Source: Variovorax atrisoli 110B (GTDB taxonomy: Bacteria > Pseudomonadota > Gammaproteobacteria > Burkholderiales > Burkholderiaceae_C). From it: DNA of 64,000 nucleotides. Location: contig NZ_KB907462.1 in assembly GCF_000382045.1 (NCBI RefSeq), positions 1 through 64,000 of the forward strand. The letters are read 5' to 3'. Within the stretch, counting starts at the first letter, position 1. Every line of letters begins with the position of its first letter. Below the pieces are notes generated by a model. It was given only the letters and a program-made list of their open reading frames with translations, made no database searches and was not told the DNA's origin. A program made the translations under genes and the position numbers. This document shows, one piece after another, positions 22,809 to 31,001 of this stretch.

Positions 22809-24284
22809 ATGTTCGCCAATCGCCTCGCCTGGGCACTCGCTGCCGGCGCGTGCCTGCTGTGCGCATGCGCCGCGCCCGTCCCGACGCCCGGCCCTGCACC
22901 CGCGGACCTGCCCGCGTCGATGCCGCCGCCCAAGGCGCGCGTGGAGGCCACCTCTGGCGCGAGCGATTTCTCGTCGCTGCTCGCCAGCCGCAGCCGGTCG
23001 GTGGTCGACATCAGCACCCTGCGCATCGGACGCGACCTGAATCCGGAAGACATCGAGCTCGAGATCGCCCCCGAGCACGATTTCGCCGACCGCCTCGCAT
23101 GGCCCCTGCCCGCGAGCGCACGCATCAGCCAGGTCCGTGACCTCGCTTCGGGCCTGATCATCCGCAGCGACGGCCTGATCCTCACCAGCGCGCACGTCGT
23201 CACGAACATCGACGAAGTGCAGGTCCAGCTGGACGATGGCCGCCGTTTCACGGCGAGCGTGGCCGGCGTGGACCGGCGCACCGACGTCGCACTGGTGAAG
23301 ATCGATGCGACCGACCTGCCCGTGGCCGTGATCGGCGATTCCTCGTCGCTTGCGCCCGGCGACTGGGTGGCCGCGGTCAGTTCGCCCTTCGGCTTCCACG
23401 GCAGCGTGACGGCCGGCGTGGTGAGTGCCGTCGGGCGCGTCATGGCAGGTGCCGGCGAGATCCCGTTCATCCAGACCGATGTCGCGATCAATCCGGGCAG
23501 CTCGGGCAGTCCGCTGTTCAACAGCCGTGCGGAGGTGGTGGGCATCAACTCGATGATCTACAGCGGCAGCGGCGGCTACATGGGGCTGTCCTTCGCCGTG
23601 CCGATCAACCTGTCGATGCGCATCGCCGGCGAGCTGCAGGCGCATGGCAGCGTGCGCCGGGCCTACCTGGGTGCCGAGTTCCAGGAAATGACGCCCGCGC
23701 TGGCCCAGTCCTTCGGCCTGCCGGCCCCGACCGGCGCCCTGGTGGTCCGCGTCGAACCCGGCAGCCCGGCGCAGGCCGCCGGCCTCGCGCAGGGAGACGC
23801 CGTGCTCGCACTCGACGGTCGACCCGTCGAACGGTTCGCCGACCTCCCGCAGCAGATCACGCAACGCCCACCCGGCAGCCGGATGCAGCTGCAGGTATGG
23901 CGCCAGGGCGCCCCCCGGATGCTTCGCGCGACGCTGGCGGTGCAGCCCGCCACGGCCGGCACCTCCTTCACCGCTGCTCCCTCCGAATGGAACGACGGCC
24001 TGGGCCTGAGCCTCGGCGAGCTTTCTCCCGCCCAGCGGCTGCAGCTCCACGTCGACAGCGGCCTGATGGTGCGCGAGGCCGGCGGCCTCGCCCGCAGCGA
24101 AGGCATCCGGGCGGGCGACGTGGTCGTGGCCGTGAACACGACGAAGCTCTATCGCGTCGAGGACCTCGGGCAGGCGCTCGCCCACGTGCCGGGCGGGAAC
24201 ACGGTCGCGCTGCTGGTCATGCGCGACCGCCGGCTCGCCTACGTGGCGGTGCGCCTCCCCGCTTCGCGCCGGGGTCGCTCATGA
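22809..24284 (+). CDS. HtrA-like serine protease, probable lipoprotein
   Basis: 491 aa paralogue of the protease at 20253. The signal ends in a lipobox-like L-C-A-C (C20), so the mature protein may be membrane-anchored. The catalytic triad is H129 (TSAHVV), D159 (TDVALVK) and S232, but the usual GNSGG motif reads GSSGS. A region of about 60 residues rich in acidic sequence precedes the protease domain, and two PDZ domains follow. It lies 24 bp after the flavodoxin-like gene in the same FNR-linked operon. Proteolytic activity seems likely, although the altered motif leaves some doubt. Confidence 0.88.
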   Translation: MFANRLAWALAAGACLLCACAAPVPTPGPAPADLPASMPPPKARVEATSGASDFSSLLASRSRSVVDISTLRIGRDLNPEDIELEIAPEHDFADRLAWPLPASARISQVRDLASGLIIRSDGLILTSAHVVTNIDEVQVQLDDGRRFTASVAGVDRRTDVALVKIDATDLPVAVIGDSSSLAPGDWVAAVSSPFGFHGSVTAGVVSAVGRVMAGAGEIPFIQTDVAINPGSSGSPLFNSRAEVVGINSMIYSGSGGYMGLSFAVPINLSMRIAGELQAHGSVRRAYLGAEFQEMTPALAQSFGLPAPTGALVVRVEPGSPAQAAGLAQGDAVLALDGRPVERFADLPQQITQRPPGSRMQLQVWRQGAPRMLRATLAVQPATAGTSFTAAPSEWNDGLGLSLGELSPAQRLQLHVDSGLMVREAGGLARSEGIRAGDVVVAVNTTKLYRVEDLGQALAHVPGGNTVALLVMRDRRLAYVAVRLPASRRGRS

Positions 24285-24353
24285 CCGCATGCCGCAGCCG
24301 GGAAACGTCGCGCGCATCCCATCCGCAATTCATTCACCGCAAGGACCCCGACC

Positions 24354-24728
24354 ATGAAACACCTCGATGCCACCGACCGCCGCACCCTCCATCGGCAACT
24401 CGAGTCGATGAAGCGGCAGGTTCTCGATGAACTCCGCGCCTCGGCCCCCACGGCCGAACTGCTGTCCGCCGACGGCGGCCGCGAAGTGACGACCCATGCC
24501 GACGACGCCGAAGCGGAGCGCGCGGCCGACGTGCACCTGGCCGAGATCGAGATCGACCGCACCCGGCTGGAAGAGATCGAGCTCGCGCTCTCGCGCCTGT
24601 CGGACGGCCGCTACGGCGTCTGCGAGGACTGCCGCGCCGAGATTCCGCGCGCCCGGCTGTTCGCGCAGCCCACGGCGATCCGTTGCGCGGCCTGCCAGGC
24701 GGCCATCGAATCGCATCAGCGCCGCTGA
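24354..24728 (+). CDS. DksA/TraR-family zinc-finger protein
   Basis: 124 aa. An N-terminal coiled-coil pair (about residues 5-80) is followed by a C4 zinc finger: C-E-D-C (about 90-93) and C-A-A-C (about 111-114). DksA-like proteins enter the RNA polymerase secondary channel and work with ppGpp. The usual acidic DxxDxA tip is not clear, but H-A-D-D-A-E occurs at about 47-52. AAGGA precedes the ATG. It probably ends the flavodoxin-HtrA operon (69-bp gap). A stress-specific DksA paralogue is the best reading. Confidence 0.87.
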   Translation: MKHLDATDRRTLHRQLESMKRQVLDELRASAPTAELLSADGGREVTTHADDAEAERAADVHLAEIEIDRTRLEEIELALSRLSDGRYGVCEDCRAEIPRARLFAQPTAIRCAACQAAIESHQRR

Positions 24729-24750
24729 AGCGGCGACCGGGCAGGCTGCC

Positions 24751-25209
24751 TCACCGCTCCTCGCCCGCCTTTTTCCCCTTTCCCTTCCTCGCCTTCCTGC
24801 CCTTGGCCTTGGGCTCGGACGAGGCATTCGACTCCTTGACCTGCTGGCGATCCGTCGGGTGCAGCAGGGTCTTCTCGACATTTCCGGTCGATGCCTTGTC
24901 GCGCGCAAAGCTCACGACCCGGTACACCGAGCGCGTGGCCGCGCCGCTGCCCACATTGCAGATCACCGTGTCGTTGCCGCCCTCGCTCACGAACTCTGGC
25001 GCCTCGTGTTCGAGCCAGTCGTGGTTCTCGATGGTCGTTTCGATCCGGCACTCGCCGGGCACCACGATGCCGAGCCGGTGCAGGAACTCGCGTGGCCGGC
25101 CGAGGTAGGTCCGGAACTCGGCGGGCGAGCATTGCCAGAAGTGCATGTGGAAGGGTTCGTCCCGGATCACCTTGGACCGGGCGGAGAGATCGACGATCTT
25201 GATCGGCAT
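24751..25209 (-). CDS. Hypothetical protein with Lys-rich tail
   Basis: 152 aa from ATG 25209, which follows GGAGCG. The N-terminal 110 residues look like a mixed alpha/beta domain (IKIVDLSARSKVIRDEPFHMHFW, then a long acidic stretch), and the last 25 are Lys/Arg-rich and probably disordered. No family is recognised. It is divergent from phaC across an FNR-type box centred 82 bp upstream, with a TACGCT -10-like hexamer after 22 nt. A role in PHA granules is possible from position only; the basic tail would suit binding DNA or granules. Confidence 0.65.
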   Translation of the reverse strand: MPIKIVDLSARSKVIRDEPFHMHFWQCSPAEFRTYLGRPREFLHRLGIVVPGECRIETTIENHDWLEHEAPEFVSEGGNDTVICNVGSGAATRSVYRVVSFARDKASTGNVEKTLLHPTDRQQVKESNASSEPKAKGRKARKGKGKKAGEER

Positions 25210-25284
25210 GTTGCGCTCCGATGGGTTGGGATGGCTTGAAACGGCAAGACGTCGGAAGCGTAGAAGCACCCCGTCGGCGCGACC

Positions 25285-25298
25285 TTGACGCTGCGCAA
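25285..25298. promoter_or_regulatory. Bidirectional FNR/Anr-type box before phaC
   Basis: TTGAC-GCTG-CGCAA, centred about 84 bp before the phaC GTG and 82 bp before the divergent hypothetical gene. Hexamers AGACTT (rightward) and TACGCT (leftward) both follow at 22 nt. Confidence 0.7.
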
Positions 25299-25375
25299 GG
25301 CGATCCGCGCGCGGCACAGCAGACTTCAGCGCGGCGCCCGCAATCCCCGGGGCGCGTTTCCCCAAAGGAGCTGGA

Positions 25376-27040
25376 GTGACCCGCCCACACAATGAATTCG
25401 ACCGCCTGCTTCACGCCGCCTGGGGCCGACTCGGCGGCGGCATGTCGCCGGCGGCGCTGATGCTGGCGTGGTCCGACTGGGCCATCCATTTCGCGACCCA
25501 GCCCGGGCGTGGCGCCAGCCTGGCGCTGCACCAGGCCCTGCCCTGCGCGCAAGCGCAGGCGCACGACCCGAGGCTGACCGGGGACGACTGGGCGCCGTGG
25601 CCCTTCTGCGCCTACCGCGAGGCCTTCGAAGCTGTCGGACGGCGGCTGCTCGAATTGGTTGGCGATGTGCCCGGCGTGGACCGGCACCACGGCCAGCTGG
25701 TGGCCTTCACCGTGCGGCAATGGCTCGAGATGGTGTCGCCGGCCAACTTCCCCGCGACCCATCCGCAGGTGCTGAAGAAGACCGCAGCCACCGCGAGCAT
25801 GAACCTGTTCACCGGCGCACTGCAAGGCACGCAGGACCTGTTGCGAGGCGCTCTCGGGATGCCGCCGGACGGTGCGGAAAAGTTCAGGCCGGGGCACGAG
25901 GTGGCGCTCACGCCGGGCAAGGTCATCATGCGCAACGAGCTCGTCGAACTCATCCAGTACGCGCCTGCGACGCCGACAGTGCATGCCGAGCCGGTGCTGG
26001 TCATCAGCGCCTGGATCATGAAGTACTACGTGCTGGATCTCTCGCCGCACAATTCGCTGATCCGCTACCTCGTCGGGCAGGGCCACACGGTATTCGCCGT
26101 CTCCTGGAAGAACCCCGATGCCTCGGACGCAGGCTTCGGGATGGACGACTACCTGCGGCTGGGCATCCGCGCCAGTCTCGACGCCATCGAGACCGTGATG
26201 CCCGGCCACCGCGTGCATGCGCTCGGCTACTGCCTCGGCGGCACGCTGATGGCCATCGCGGCGGCGGCAATGGCGCGCGACCGGGACGACCGCCTCGCCT
26301 CGCTCTCGCTGCTGGCCGCGCAGACCGACTTCACCGAGCCCGGGGAGATCGGCCTGTTCATCGACGAGAGCCAGCTCGCCTTCCTGGAGAACATCATGGC
26401 GCACCAGGGCTTCCTCGGCGCTGCACAGATGGCAGCGGCCTTCCAGTCGTTGCGCCCCGGCGAACTGATCTGGGCGCCATGGGTGCGCACCTGGCTGCTC
26501 GGCGAACGCCCGGCGCTGAACGACCTGATGGCATGGAACGCGGACGGCACGCGCATGCCCTACCGCATGCACGCCGACTACCTGCGCAGCCTCTTCCTCG
26601 ACAACGCGCTGGCCGAGGGCCACTACCTCGTCGACGGCCGGCCGGTATCGCTTGGCGACATCGACCTGCCTGTCTTCCTGCTCGGCACCCGCACGGACCA
26701 CGTCGCGCCCTGGCGCTCCGTCTACAAGTTCAGCCTGCTGTGCGACGCCGAGCTGAGCTTCGTGCTCACCGAAGGCGGCCACAACGCGGGCATCGTGAGC
26801 GAACCCGGGCATGCGCACCGCAGCTTTCGCATGCTGCACCGGCCCAGGCATGGCGCGTACGTCGCGCCCGACGAGTTCCTCGACCGCTCGCGCGAAGTCG
26901 ATGGGTCGTGGTGGCCCGCATTCCAGCAATGGCTCGCGGCACGCTCGGGCCCCAGGCGCCGTGCGCCCACGATGGGCGCGCCGCGCCGCGGGCTCGCTGC
27001 GCTGTGCGATGCGCCCGGCACCTACGTGCTGGTGCGATGA
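25376..27040 (+). CDS. phaC: Class I poly(3-hydroxyalkanoate) synthase
   Basis: 554 aa, close to the usual class I length. GTG 25376 is used, with GGAG 5-8 nt upstream. The alpha/beta-hydrolase core carries the lipase-like box G-Y-C-L-G-G with nucleophile C286, D441 (TRTDHVAPW) and H469 (EGGHNAGIV); the 28-residue D-H spacing equals that of Ralstonia PhaC. It polymerises (R)-3-hydroxyacyl-CoA into storage granules. No phaA or phaB lies nearby, so precursors must come from elsewhere. Low-oxygen control through the box at 25285 would make PHA an electron sink. Confidence 0.92.
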   Translation: MTRPHNEFDRLLHAAWGRLGGGMSPAALMLAWSDWAIHFATQPGRGASLALHQALPCAQAQAHDPRLTGDDWAPWPFCAYREAFEAVGRRLLELVGDVPGVDRHHGQLVAFTVRQWLEMVSPANFPATHPQVLKKTAATASMNLFTGALQGTQDLLRGALGMPPDGAEKFRPGHEVALTPGKVIMRNELVELIQYAPATPTVHAEPVLVISAWIMKYYVLDLSPHNSLIRYLVGQGHTVFAVSWKNPDASDAGFGMDDYLRLGIRASLDAIETVMPGHRVHALGYCLGGTLMAIAAAAMARDRDDRLASLSLLAAQTDFTEPGEIGLFIDESQLAFLENIMAHQGFLGAAQMAAAFQSLRPGELIWAPWVRTWLLGERPALNDLMAWNADGTRMPYRMHADYLRSLFLDNALAEGHYLVDGRPVSLGDIDLPVFLLGTRTDHVAPWRSVYKFSLLCDAELSFVLTEGGHNAGIVSEPGHAHRSFRMLHRPRHGAYVAPDEFLDRSREVDGSWWPAFQQWLAARSGPRRRAPTMGAPRRGLAALCDAPGTYVLVR

Positions 27041-27088
27041 GCAGGAGAGAAGAGGGCCGGAAGAAATCGATGGAAAAGGCGGCCGGCC

Positions 27089-27673
27089 CTACAGCGCCGG
27101 GCCCAGTCCGATGGGCGCGGGCACGATGTTGACGATGCGGGTGAACAGCGCGTTGTATTCCAGGTCGGGCACGTGGCCGGTCATCGGGTCGCGGTTCTGC
27201 GCGAAAGCCTCGTCCAGGTCGCGCCAGTCGTCTTCGGTCAGCACCCGCTCGGCCAAGGGCAGGATCTCGCGCTCCTCCAGCGCCATGTGATCGAGGTAGA
27301 AGTCGACGTATTCGCCGACGGTCTTCTCGAACTCCTCGCGCCGCGGCTCGCCCAGCATCTCGAAGGCGAGCAGCGCGTGCTCCACGTTGCGAATCCGGCG
27401 TTCGCCCCTTGCATGGTCGCTGTCGAGCCTGTCGAGCAGTTCCCGCGAGATCGGCGTCCTGGCGCGCAGCTTGGGAAACAGCAGCTCGGTCTCCTTGCGG
27501 TGGTGGCGCTTCTCCGGAAACTCGTCCACGTAGAACAGCATGGCCCTGAGCGTCGCGAAATCGGGCAGCGTGCCCTTCCTGCGGTGCTGCTCGAGCAGCA
27601 TGACGATGGATCGGAGCATGGCGGCGAGCGCGGCGTGCTCCTGCCGGATGATGCGGACGGTGGCGTGGGGCAT
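27089..27673 (-). CDS. Hemerythrin-domain protein
   Basis: 194 aa. A four-helix hemerythrin/HHE domain is visible: H13 in R-Q-E-H, the H-H-R-K-E-T-E-L-L-F-P block (about residues 57-67), D-H-A-R-G-E (about 85-90) and H-M-A-L-E-E-R-E (about 129-136), giving the His/Glu/Asp ligands for a di-iron centre. Such proteins bind O2 or NO, or act in iron-sulfur repair. A weak FNR-like box (27725) lies 58 bp upstream. It is divergent from a universal stress protein gene with its own strong box. Confidence 0.88.
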   Translation of the reverse strand: MPHATVRIIRQEHAALAAMLRSIVMLLEQHRRKGTLPDFATLRAMLFYVDEFPEKRHHRKETELLFPKLRARTPISRELLDRLDSDHARGERRIRNVEHALLAFEMLGEPRREEFEKTVGEYVDFYLDHMALEEREILPLAERVLTEDDWRDLDEAFAQNRDPMTGHVPDLEYNALFTRIVNIVPAPIGLGPAL

Positions 27674-27724
27674 GAGAGTGTTCCTGTGCATGCTCCGAGG
27701 GTCGCGCTTTCGCCGCGCAAGGGC

Positions 27725-27738
27725 TTGTTCCATATCAA
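27725..27738 (-). promoter_or_regulatory. Weak FNR-like box before hemerythrin gene
   Basis: Minus-strand TTGAT-ATGG-AACAA: one perfect half-site and one poor one. It is centred 58 bp before ATG 27673; no clear -10 at 22 nt. Confidence 0.35.
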
Positions 27739-27763
27739 GTCCGGCCTGCCGCGGGTCCGTCCC

Positions 27764-27777
27764 TTGATCGACGTCAA
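27764..27777 (+). promoter_or_regulatory. FNR/Anr-type box before USP
   Basis: TTGAT-CGAC-GTCAA, centred 68 bp before ATG 27839, with ATACTG after exactly 22 nt. The same hexamer and spacing recur before the phosphoketolase gene. Confidence 0.75.
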
Positions 27778-27838
27778 GCCGCGTCGAACGTACGTCCGGA
27801 TACTGGAGCAACCTCAACCAACAAGCCGGAGTCGTGCC

Positions 27839-28345
27839 ATGTACCAGCGGATTCTTGTTCCCATCGACGGCAGTTCCACCTCCAGCCGCGGGCTCGCGGA
27901 AGCCATTCAGCTGGCCAAGCTCACGGGCGGGCGCCTGCGCCTGGTGCATGTGATCGACGAACTCTCGTTCGCGCTGACCATGGATGCCTATGCAGGCTAT
28001 GCGGGCAACTGGTCGGAAGAGCTTCATGCCAACGCAAGGAAGCTGCTCGAGGAGGGCCAGAACCAGGCTTCCCAGGAAGGTGTCGAAGTCGATGCGATGG
28101 TGCTCGACAGCTTCAAGCGCAGCGTGCACGACCAGGTCATCTCGCAGGCGCAATCCTGGAAGGCCGACCTGATCGTGATCGGCACCCACGGCCGCCGGGG
28201 GCTCGGTCGCTGGGTCATGGGCAGCAGCGCGGAACACATCCTGCGCCTGTCGCCCGTGCCGGTGCTGCTGGTGCGCGCGCCCGAGAGTGCGAAGGCCGAG
28301 CACGAACGGTTCAAGCTGCCCAGCGGAGAGCTGGCCAGCCAGTGA
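27839..28345 (+). CDS. Universal stress protein (single UspA domain)
   Basis: 168 aa. It has the UspA start MYQRILVPIDGSSTS and an intact ATP loop G-2X-G-9X-G-S (GTHGRRGLGRWVMGS). The C-terminus is extended by about 20 polar residues. A GGAG precedes the ATG. Its own FNR-type box lies 68 bp upstream, and the next gene is convergent 4 bp away, so it is monocistronic. It is one of eight USPs in this region. Confidence 0.93.
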   Translation: MYQRILVPIDGSSTSSRGLAEAIQLAKLTGGRLRLVHVIDELSFALTMDAYAGYAGNWSEELHANARKLLEEGQNQASQEGVEVDAMVLDSFKRSVHDQVISQAQSWKADLIVIGTHGRRGLGRWVMGSSAEHILRLSPVPVLLVRAPESAKAEHERFKLPSGELASQ

Positions 28346-28349
28346 AAGG

Positions 28350-29933
28350 TCACCAGCCGAAGCCCGCCGAGCGCCATTGCGCCAGCAGCTGCGCGACGTC
28401 GACGGCCTCTTCGGTGGACACCTCGATCGCGGCCCGGCGTTCGTCCGCATCCAGCGGCTCGTGCGTGGCCAGCTGGCGCTCCAGCACGGCCAGCCCGGCT
28501 TCCGATGCGTCGGCGCCCGCGGCCTCCCGCTCGGTCACGCGGTGGCGCAGCGTGGCCGGCGTGGCGCTGCAGTTCAGGATCGAGAAGGGCACGCGCAGTT
28601 CCGTGGCCAGGGCCTCGAAGCTGCGCCGCTCCGCGCTGCGCAGGAACGCCGCGTCGACGATCGCCGGGTAGCCCGCGAGCAGGGCATCGCGGGCGCAGGC
28701 ACGCAGCCTCTCGAAGGTCCGGCGGGTCGCCTCCGCGCCATAGATGTCCAGCCCTGCGGCGGCGGAGCGCTCCATCGGTACGAGGCCGAAGAGGCGCTTT
28801 CGCTCCACGTCGGAGCGCGCCCTCACGGCGCCGGCGGCGCACAGGAGCTGCCCAGCCACGCTGGACTTTCCTGAACCCGAGAAGCCGTGCGTGATCAGCA
28901 GCCGCGGGCCCGCTTCCGAAGGCGCGGCCAGCTGCCGCGCGCATGCAAGGTAGTCGGGCGCCTTCCTCCTTGCGTCCGGATCGCCCGGCTCACCAGGTTC
29001 GCCTGGCATGAGGCCGGACGCCATGGCCCGAACCAGCGCCCTGTAGACCTCGTAGAACCGAAGCACCTGCAATCCCGCGTAGTCGCCGCTGTGCTGCAGC
29101 CATGCATCGAGGAAGCGGAACGCGAGCTCGCCATGGCCGTGGGCCTTCAGGTCCATGGCGAGGAAGGCGACGTCGCTCATGACGTCGATCCACCGCAGGG
29201 CCGGGTCGAACTCGATGCAGTCGAAGGGCGTGAGCGCGCCGTCGATCAGCACCACGTTGGCCAGGTGCAGGTCGCCATGGCATTCGCGCACGGCACCGGC
29301 CTGCTGCCGGGCGATCCAGGCCATGCGCAGCGCGCGGCCCTGGTCCTCGATCCAGCGGCCGATCTCGGCCAGCGATGCGGCACGAGCGCCCTCGTCCTTG
29401 CGGCCTTCGCCTTCGTGCACCTGGGCGTGCAGGGAGGCCAGCACCTCGGCCGCCGCCCGGACGATCGCATCGGGCGCGCCGAAGCCCGAGACCGGGGCCG
29501 CGCGCGGCGCCTGTCCATGCAGGCCGGCCAGCCGCTGTGCGAAGCCATCGAGCAACCGGGGCTCCAGCGCGTCCGCCGCCACCAGGTTGCGCAGCAGCGC
29601 GGACTCGTCGAAGCGCCGCATGCGCACCACATGGTCGATCGGCATGCCGCCGCCGCCGATGCGCGGCGACTCCGGGGTGCCGCAAACGGGCGCCACGTCG
29701 ATGTAGAGCGACGGCGCGAAGCGCCGGTTCAGGCGCAGTTCCTCCTCGCAGAAGTGCCTGCGCGACTCCGGCGTGCCGAAATCGAGGAACGGCAGCCGCA
29801 CCGGCTTCTTGAGCTTCAAGGCCTGCGTGGGCGTCAACAGCACCCATGAAATGTGCGTCTCGACCAGCGCCACGGGCTGTCCGGTCTCGCGCTGCAGCTG
29901 CGCGCGCAGGGCGTCGATCAATGTGGTGTCCAT
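28350..29933 (-). CDS. Fusion of aminoglycoside-phosphotransferase-like and P-loop kinase domains
   Basis: 527 aa, two domains. The N-terminal part (about residues 1-320) is APH-like: C-H-G-D-L-H-L-A-N-V-V-L (catalytic Asp) and F-D-C-I-E-F-D (metal-binding Asp). The C-terminal part (about 345-527) is an AAA/gluconate-kinase-like P-loop NTPase with Walker A GFSGSGKSS. This two-domain architecture is common in proteobacteria next to stress genes; its substrate is unknown and antibiotic resistance is not implied. It lies 80 bp downstream of the tandem USP at 30014, probably in the same transcript. Confidence 0.85.
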   Translation of the reverse strand: MDTTLIDALRAQLQRETGQPVALVETHISWVLLTPTQALKLKKPVRLPFLDFGTPESRRHFCEEELRLNRRFAPSLYIDVAPVCGTPESPRIGGGGMPIDHVVRMRRFDESALLRNLVAADALEPRLLDGFAQRLAGLHGQAPRAAPVSGFGAPDAIVRAAAEVLASLHAQVHEGEGRKDEGARAASLAEIGRWIEDQGRALRMAWIARQQAGAVRECHGDLHLANVVLIDGALTPFDCIEFDPALRWIDVMSDVAFLAMDLKAHGHGELAFRFLDAWLQHSGDYAGLQVLRFYEVYRALVRAMASGLMPGEPGEPGDPDARRKAPDYLACARQLAAPSEAGPRLLITHGFSGSGKSSVAGQLLCAAGAVRARSDVERKRLFGLVPMERSAAAGLDIYGAEATRRTFERLRACARDALLAGYPAIVDAAFLRSAERRSFEALATELRVPFSILNCSATPATLRHRVTEREAAGADASEAGLAVLERQLATHEPLDADERRAAIEVSTEEAVDVAQLLAQWRSAGFGW

Positions 29934-30013
29934 GGGGCGGCTTCAGCCGGGTGGAGCCCGAAAGGGGATGACGGGGTGCAGGCGCAGCGCCGGAAGACCC
30001 CGCAGGACCCGAC

Positions 30014-30853
30014 TCAGTGCGTCATCAGCACGGGCACGGTCATCTGCGACAGTATCTGGCGCGTCACACCGCCCAGTATCCGCTCGCGAAGGCGCGAATG
30101 GCTGTAGGCGCCCATCACGAGGAGGTCGGCGCCGAAGTCGGACACCCGAGAAAGCAAGGCGTCCGCAATGCCGATCTCCGTGACTTCGGATTCGGCCCGC
30201 GCCTGTACGCCGTGGCGCTGCAGGAACTGGATCATGTCGTGGATCAGCAGGCGCTGCGCGCCGTCCTCGTCGCGCGGATGGCGCAGGGACAGCAGCGTGA
30301 CGCGTGCACTGCGCAGGGCGGGCAAGGCCGCGTGCAGGGCCACGGCCGCCTCGCGCGAACCGTCCCAGGCGACCACGATGTTCCTCGGCACCCCGTCGAA
30401 CTCGCCGGCCGAAGGAACCACGAGCACCGGCCGCCCGACTTCCATCAGCACGTGCTCGGCGAGGTCGTGCACCGTGGTGTCCCGCCGGGTCGAATCGTCG
30501 CCCTGCCCCACCACGACGAGATCGCTGGCATGCCCGTAGCGCACCACGGCGTCCTCCGTGACGCCATCGACCAGCTGCACCTCGTACGACAGCGGCCCCG
30601 TGGCTGCGATGACCTGCCTGAACTCCCGCGCGATGGCCTCGGCGCGGCGGCGCAGGTAGTCGGCCGATTCGGCGATGTAGTCGGTCATGCCGGTGGCGAT
30701 GGCATCGGCCGGAATAACGCCGTCGTAGAGGCCGGTGGGTATCAGGCCCGTCAGGTGGCTCTCGTGCGAACGCGCCCACCGGGCGGCCAGTGCCGCGCGC
30801 ACCGGGCTGCGATCGGAACGGTCCAGGTGGACGAGGATGGTTCTGAAATTCAT
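30014..30853 (-). CDS. Universal stress protein, tandem UspA domains
   Basis: 279 aa with two Usp domains (about residues 1-150 and 155-279). The first begins MNFRTILVHLDRSDRS. The second ends with G-A-Y-S-H-S-R-L-R-E-R-I-L-G-G, in which the second glycine of the ATP loop is Ser and the final G-S is G-G, so ATP binding may be weakened. An FNR-type box is centred 129 bp upstream. Downstream is the APH/kinase fusion gene; upstream is the lipid-modifying pair. Confidence 0.9.
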   Translation of the reverse strand: MNFRTILVHLDRSDRSPVRAALAARWARSHESHLTGLIPTGLYDGVIPADAIATGMTDYIAESADYLRRRAEAIAREFRQVIAATGPLSYEVQLVDGVTEDAVVRYGHASDLVVVGQGDDSTRRDTTVHDLAEHVLMEVGRPVLVVPSAGEFDGVPRNIVVAWDGSREAAVALHAALPALRSARVTLLSLRHPRDEDGAQRLLIHDMIQFLQRHGVQARAESEVTEIGIADALLSRVSDFGADLLVMGAYSHSRLRERILGGVTRQILSQMTVPVLMTH

Positions 30854-30975
30854 GTCTGCCCCGCAAGGTGGTGCGCCGGGTCGCGACGCGGAAATCGGAA
30901 GGAAATGCCGGAAGCAACTAGCGAAAGGAGATGCCGGCCCCGCGTCCATGTTCGCGCCCCGTGTGGGCACGGAGG

Positions 30976-30989
30976 TTGACGACGATCAA
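30976..30989 (-). promoter_or_regulatory. FNR/Anr-type box before tandem USP
   Basis: Minus-strand TTGAT-CGTC-GTCAA, 129 bp before ATG 30853 and 12 bp past the stop of the FAD oxidase gene. A GAACAT hexamer follows at 22 nt. Confidence 0.6.
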
Positions 30990-31001
30990 GTCCGCGTCGG
31001 C

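Noticed and set aside
27041..27089. GGGCCGG/CCGGCCC stem between phaC and hemerythrin
   Set aside because: The 7-bp stem has a loop of about 22 nt and no T-tract; too weak for a terminator call.
28350..29933. Clinical-type aminoglycoside phosphotransferase
   Set aside because: The APH-like domain is fused to a P-loop kinase, an architecture not known for resistance. Only the fold is claimed.
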